40,486 bases of DNA. Origin: an uncultured Pseudomonadota bacterium (GTDB lineage Bacteria > Pseudomonadota > Alphaproteobacteria > RF32 > CAG-239). The DNA lies in contig CASEYY010000023.1 of NCBI GenBank assembly GCA_949292335.1, positions 1 to 40,486 of the forward strand. Reading direction: 5' to 3'. The notes below the pieces were generated by a model that saw only the letters and a list, made by a program, of their open reading frames with translations, was not told the origin of the DNA and ran no database searches. The first letter of the stretch is position 1; each line of letters begins with the position of its first letter. The position numbers were made by a program, and so were the translations under genes. This document shows positions 36,738 through 40,486 of this stretch, one piece after another.

Positions 36738-36743
36738 ATTATA
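36738..36743 (-). promoter_or_regulatory. -10 element of the 812-residue gene
   Basis: A perfect TATAAT on the minus strand, about 35 nt before the ATG at 36703. The -35 region is AT-rich and poorly matched. The A/T-rich stretch around it contains no gene. Confidence 0.5.
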
Positions 36744-36835
36744 CAATATTTTTGTCTAAAATAAAAGGAAATTATTCATTGTGGCTTATTTTAGCGTCAA
36801 ATACTTGATTTTTCCTTAATAAAGGTAATAAAAAA

Positions 36836-36867
36836 ACAGGCTTTTCATTTAAGAAAAGCCTGTTTTT
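36836..36867. terminator. pgk terminator, bidirectional shape
   Basis: ACAGGCTTTTC and GAAAAGCCTGT form an 11-bp stem with a 6-nt loop. A T-run follows on the minus strand, just after the pgk stop. Confidence 0.9.
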
Positions 36868-36882
36868 ACTTAGTTCAGAAAA

Positions 36883-38094
36883 CTATTTTTTCAAAACTAC
36901 AACTCCGGGGAGTTCTTTGCCTTCCATCCATTCAAGGAAAGCACCGCCGGCGGTTGAGATGTATGAAAACTTGCTTTCTACTCCGGCGTTAGCCAAAGCA
37001 GAAACAGTGTCACCACCACCTGCTACCGACATCAATTTGCCGGCCTTGGTTAGCTCGGCAGCATGCTCGGCAACTTTGTTGGTAGCATTATCAAACGGTT
37101 TCATCTCAAACACACCCAAAGGTCCGTTCCAAACCAAAGTTTTGCTCTCGTCTAACTCGGCATTGATGGCGGCAATAGTCTTCTCGCCAACATCGAGTAA
37201 ACTCCAGCCCTCACTCGGAATGTGTTCCAAGTCTACGGTTTTGTGTTCGGCCATAGGTTTGAATTCTTTAGAAACAACAACATCTAACGGCAAAACGATT
37301 TTGCAGTTGTTGGCTTTGGCGGTTGCCATAATTTCTTTAGCCGTATCAATCATATCCATTTGGACTAAAGAATTAGCTTCGTTAACGGTATCAATGCCGC
37401 TGGCTTTCATGAAAGTATGAGCCATACCACCGGAAATTACCAATTTGTCGACTTTCTTAACCAAATTGTTTAACAAATCCAACTTGGTCGAAACTTTAGA
37501 ACCGCCAACAATGGCAATCAACGGACGCTTGGGGTCATTCAAACCTTTGGACAAGGCATTTACTTCTTCTTCCATCAAACGACCGAAAGCAGCCGGACGC
37601 AATTTAACGGCAGCAACCATGGATGCGTGGTCGCGGTGTGCAGTTGAGAAGGCATCGGAAACATATGCATCAACATATTTTACCAACTCTTTGGCAAAAT
37701 TCTCGTCACCCTTCTTTTCTTCTTTATAAAAACGAAGATTTTCGAGCAACAAAATTTCGTCTTGCTTCATGTTTTTGATAGCTTCTTCAACATGAGGTCC
37801 AATGCAGTCATCAACAAATACTACATGCTTGCCCAAAGATTTTTCCAAATCTTTAACAATGTGTGACAAAGAGTTTGCCATGTCGCCCTTACCTTCGGGA
37901 CGACCCAAGTGCGAGGTTACCACAACTTTGGCACCTTTGCTCATCAATTCTTTAATGGTGGGAACCGTACGGTCGATACGAGCGGTATTGGTTACTTCGA
38001 AATTTTCATTCATCGGCACATTCAAATCGGCTCTGAGCATAACTACTTTGCCGTTCAAATCACCTAAATCATCTATGGTTTTATATGCTGTCAT
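36883..38094 (-). CDS. pgk: Phosphoglycerate kinase
   Basis: Transfers phosphate between 1,3-bisphosphoglycerate and ADP in glycolysis. It has 403 residues. The N-terminal substrate loop VMLRADLNVPM, the SHLGRPEG segment, LLLENLRFYKEEKKGD and the C-terminal nucleotide loop GGGDTVSAL are present. AGGG precedes the ATG. It lies downstream of gap with a terminator between, so the two may be partly uncoupled. Confidence 0.97.
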   Translation of the reverse strand: MTAYKTIDDLGDLNGKVVMLRADLNVPMNENFEVTNTARIDRTVPTIKELMSKGAKVVVTSHLGRPEGKGDMANSLSHIVKDLEKSLGKHVVFVDDCIGPHVEEAIKNMKQDEILLLENLRFYKEEKKGDENFAKELVKYVDAYVSDAFSTAHRDHASMVAAVKLRPAAFGRLMEEEVNALSKGLNDPKRPLIAIVGGSKVSTKLDLLNNLVKKVDKLVISGGMAHTFMKASGIDTVNEANSLVQMDMIDTAKEIMATAKANNCKIVLPLDVVVSKEFKPMAEHKTVDLEHIPSEGWSLLDVGEKTIAAINAELDESKTLVWNGPLGVFEMKPFDNATNKVAEHAAELTKAGKLMSVAGGGDTVSALANAGVESKFSYISTAGGAFLEWMEGKELPGVVVLKK

Positions 38095-38112
38095 TTTTTT
38101 ACCCTATTTAAA

Positions 38113-38154
38113 TCAAAAAACAAGACCCCCTTGAGCCATAGCCAAGAGGGTCTT
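38113..38154 (-). terminator. gap terminator
   Basis: On the minus strand AAGACCCTCTTG and CAAGGGGGTCTT form a 12-bp stem with one wobble and a 9-nt loop, followed after a G by TTTTTT. It lies between gap and pgk. Confidence 0.82.
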
Positions 38155-38165
38155 AAGAATTAAAA

Positions 38166-39224
<1,059 letters not shown>

Positions 39225-39243
39225 TTAAAATTTATCGTTTGCT

Positions 39244-39271
39244 AATTTAGCATTAAACAGATTTTTTTCAA
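39244..39271 (-). promoter_or_regulatory. Sigma70-type promoter of gap
   Basis: On the minus strand TTGAAA (39271-39266), 16-nt spacer, TAAATT (39249-39244). The predicted start is near 39237. Confidence 0.65.
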
Positions 39272-39316
39272 GATAATTTTTTGATTATCATAACAGTTTC
39301 CTTTTACATACCATAA

Positions 39317-39361
39317 TACCCCAAGGTGCCTTATTGACATGTGTGATTATTGGGGTAATCT
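39317..39361 (+). promoter_or_regulatory. Promoter with flanking inverted repeat, hemolysin III gene
   Basis: Promoter TTGACA (39334-39339), 16-nt spacer, TAATCT (39356-39361). The inverted repeat TACCCCAA (39317-39324) and TTGGGGTA (39350-39357) brackets the -35 and touches the -10, with half-sites 33 bp apart, about three helical turns. This suits a repressor or metal- or redox-responsive regulator bound to one DNA face. The regulator is unknown. Confidence 0.55.
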
Positions 39362-39395
39362 TTACGAGATGTTTTTATGATATACGGAGAAAAAA

Positions 39396-40046
39396 ATGAC
39401 TGCTGTTGCCAAATACACACCCAAAGAAGAATTGTGGAACTGTATTATTCACGGAACCGGAATCGGTTTGAGTATTGCAGGATTGGTATTGTTGGCGGTA
39501 TTTTCATCAATATACGGCGATGCTTGGGTAATAGTTTCGACAGTGATTTTCGGAATTAGCATGATTGTATTATACTCAGCCTCGACACTATATCACGCGA
39601 TTAAAAATGAACATATAAAAAAACGTCTCAAAAAATTTGACCATATTTCCATTTATTATCTGATTGCCGGAACTTACACTCCGTTTTTGTTGGTAAGTTT
39701 ACGCGGTACGCTGGGCTGGGTTCTGTTTGGAATAATTTGGGGATTGGCTATTTTGGGAACAATCTTAAAGCTAGCTTCCTCTACGACGAGCGGAACCAGA
39801 GCTTGGTCGGTAGCATTGTATCTTTTGATGGGGTGGATGATTGTATTTGCCTCCAAATCTTTGGCAGCTGCCGTTCCTGATTTGGGATTAATCTTCTTGA
39901 TATTGGGTGGAGCCTTTTACACTTTTGGTCTGTTATTTTATCTTTGGAAAAGCAAAAAATATACCCACGCAATCTGGCACTTGTTTGTGCTAATCGGCAC
40001 GATTATGCACTTTTTTGCCGTATTGTATTCTTGTGTTTTGGTTTAG
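39396..40046 (+). CDS. Hemolysin III / TrhA family membrane protein
   Basis: 216 residues with seven predicted membrane segments, in the PAQR-related hemolysin III family (YqfA/TrhA), linked in other bacteria to membrane lipid homeostasis. Conserved metal-site candidates are visible: HGTGIG near residue 19, LYHAI near 63, then FDHISIYYLIAGTYTPF, and a C-terminal HAIWHLFVLIGTIMHFF. The YTPF and final H-X3-H elements are family hallmarks. CGGAG precedes the ATG. It is divergent from gap and its promoter carries an operator-like repeat. The name does not imply proven haemolysis. Confidence 0.92.
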   Translation: MTAVAKYTPKEELWNCIIHGTGIGLSIAGLVLLAVFSSIYGDAWVIVSTVIFGISMIVLYSASTLYHAIKNEHIKKRLKKFDHISIYYLIAGTYTPFLLVSLRGTLGWVLFGIIWGLAILGTILKLASSTTSGTRAWSVALYLLMGWMIVFASKSLAAAVPDLGLIFLILGGAFYTFGLLFYLWKSKKYTHAIWHLFVLIGTIMHFFAVLYSCVLV

Positions 40047-40063
40047 AAAGATAAGCTTTTTCC

Positions 40064-40374
40064 GTCATCCTCGGCCACCACACACCCGTCACCCTCGGAT
40101 TTATTCCGATGGTCTATTCTATACGGTCACCCTCGGACAACACACCCCTTCACCCTCGGGCTCCGACCCGAGGGTCTACTTTTTTATAGATTCTCGGGTC
40201 AAGCCCGAGAATGACACTTCTTTATATGTCACCATCGGACACCACACAACCCGTCACCCTCGGACTTGTTCCGAGGGTCTATTCTATACCTTCATCCTCG
40301 GATTTATTCCGAGGATCTCATAAGCTATTGTCACATTGTTTTATTAGATTCTCGGGACACGCCCGAGAATGACG
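40064..40374. repeat. Cluster of nine short palindromic repeats with composite units
   Basis: Copies of a palindrome of the type GTCACCCTCGG-N-CCGAGGGTCTA fill the gap between the hemolysin III gene and flagellin. Full copies lie at 40088-40116, 40149-40178, 40253-40281 and 40291-40320, and inverted ones at 40188-40217 and 40346-40374. Left half-copies ending in ACCACACACC-like sequence lie at 40064-40086, 40126-40148 and 40228-40252. Each half-copy is followed directly by a full copy, making three composite units of 53-54 bp (40064-40116, 40126-40178, 40228-40281). Stem changes are often compensated (CCTCGG/CCGAGG, TTCTCGGG/CCCGAGAA). These are REP-like intergenic elements. This stretch of about 350 bp holds no gene. 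Confidence 0.88.
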
Positions 40375-40396
40375 AAGAAGAAAAAGAATGACATTA

Positions 40397-40486
40397 TTAA
40401 AACAAACTCAATACACTTCTTGCCGACTGCGAAGCCAGCGATAGAGAATTAATTGCCAACTGTTGACGAGTTTGTAATGTGAGGTA
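40397..40486 (-). CDS. Flagellin, C-terminal fragment (runs off the window)
   Basis: The last 29 codons of a gene entering from the right edge, ending in TAA followed by a second TAA. The residues QTRQQLAINSLSLASQS and the end VLSLF match the conserved flagellin D0 C-terminal helix (RXQLXXXXLSXANQXXXXVLXLF pattern), which packs inside the filament core. The start and regulation lie outside the window. The family call rests on this short but characteristic segment. Confidence 0.85.
   Translation of the reverse strand, partial: YLTLQTRQQLAINSLSLASQSARSVLSLF

Noticed and set aside
40015-40323. 102-codon ORF across the repeat cluster
   Set aside because: It is composed of translated palindromic repeats and overlaps the end of the hemolysin III gene.
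40064-40374. CRISPR array
   Set aside because: Units are palindromic, vary in orientation, have irregular gaps and no uniform unique spacers; no cas gene is present.

Overview
This window comes from an alphaproteobacterium, and everything in it reads as chromosomal core DNA. By eye the base composition is moderately AT-rich (roughly 40-45% GC, not computed). Four gene blocks are typical of the class: pyrH-frr-uppS-cdsA-rseP-bamA-lpxD, plsY-dprA-topA, prmC-DUF4167-clpB, and tolC-popZ(DUF2497)-valS. A direct-repeat GAAC-N7-GAAC box, the alphaproteobacterial LexA operator form, lies in front of recA. Lipid A and outer-membrane assembly genes show a Gram-negative envelope. A partial flagellin at the right edge suggests a flagellated cell. 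The low GC and reduced gene blocks would suit an uncultured host-associated lineage, but that is inference.

Layout. 1-2029: two stacked palindromes, fabI (-) and a divergent yihY (+). 2018-3158: recA with its SOS box and terminator. 3283-4013: a divergent macro-domain protein with its own promoter and terminator. 4046-11287: a minus-strand run transcribed pyrH, frr, uppS, cdsA, rseP, bamA, lpxD, covering UMP synthesis, ribosome recycling, isoprenoid and phospholipid precursors, membrane proteolysis, and outer-membrane protein and lipid A assembly. 11494-15767: plsY, dprA, topA (+). 15788-16639: a promoter, a highly structured RNA ending in an intrinsic terminator, then a lipoprotein gene. 16689-17753: a small acidic protein and a glycine-zipper lipoprotein (-). 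17835-20990: asnS, a secreted protein, rpoH and a 64-residue protein (+). 21052-26406: prmC, DUF4167, a membrane metallophosphoesterase and clpB (+). 26415-31555: tolC, popZ and valS (-). 31754-34265: glgP. 34265-36703: an unrecognised 812-residue protein (-). 36836-39271: gap and pgk (-). 39317-40046: a hemolysin III family membrane protein behind an operator-like inverted repeat. 40064-40374: a cluster of short palindromic repeats. 40397-40486: the flagellin C-terminus.

How they fit together. rpoH encodes the heat-shock sigma factor, and clpB, 3 kb downstream, has an RpoH-like promoter. gap, pgk and glgP cover central glycolysis and glycogen breakdown. lpxD, bamA, rseP, cdsA and uppS supply the envelope. 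popZ would organise the cell pole.

The most promising unexplained element is the structured RNA at about 15823-16028. The only promoter I see for the lipoprotein gene lies upstream of it, so transcripts must pass its terminator. A perfect 10-bp alternative pairing (15929-15938 with 15997-16006) would sequester part of the terminator's 5' arm. That is the layout of an attenuator or riboswitch, and I cannot assign it to a known family. Second are the 812-residue ORFan and the composite palindromic repeat array at the right end. All identifications come from reading the sequence; no search was run.
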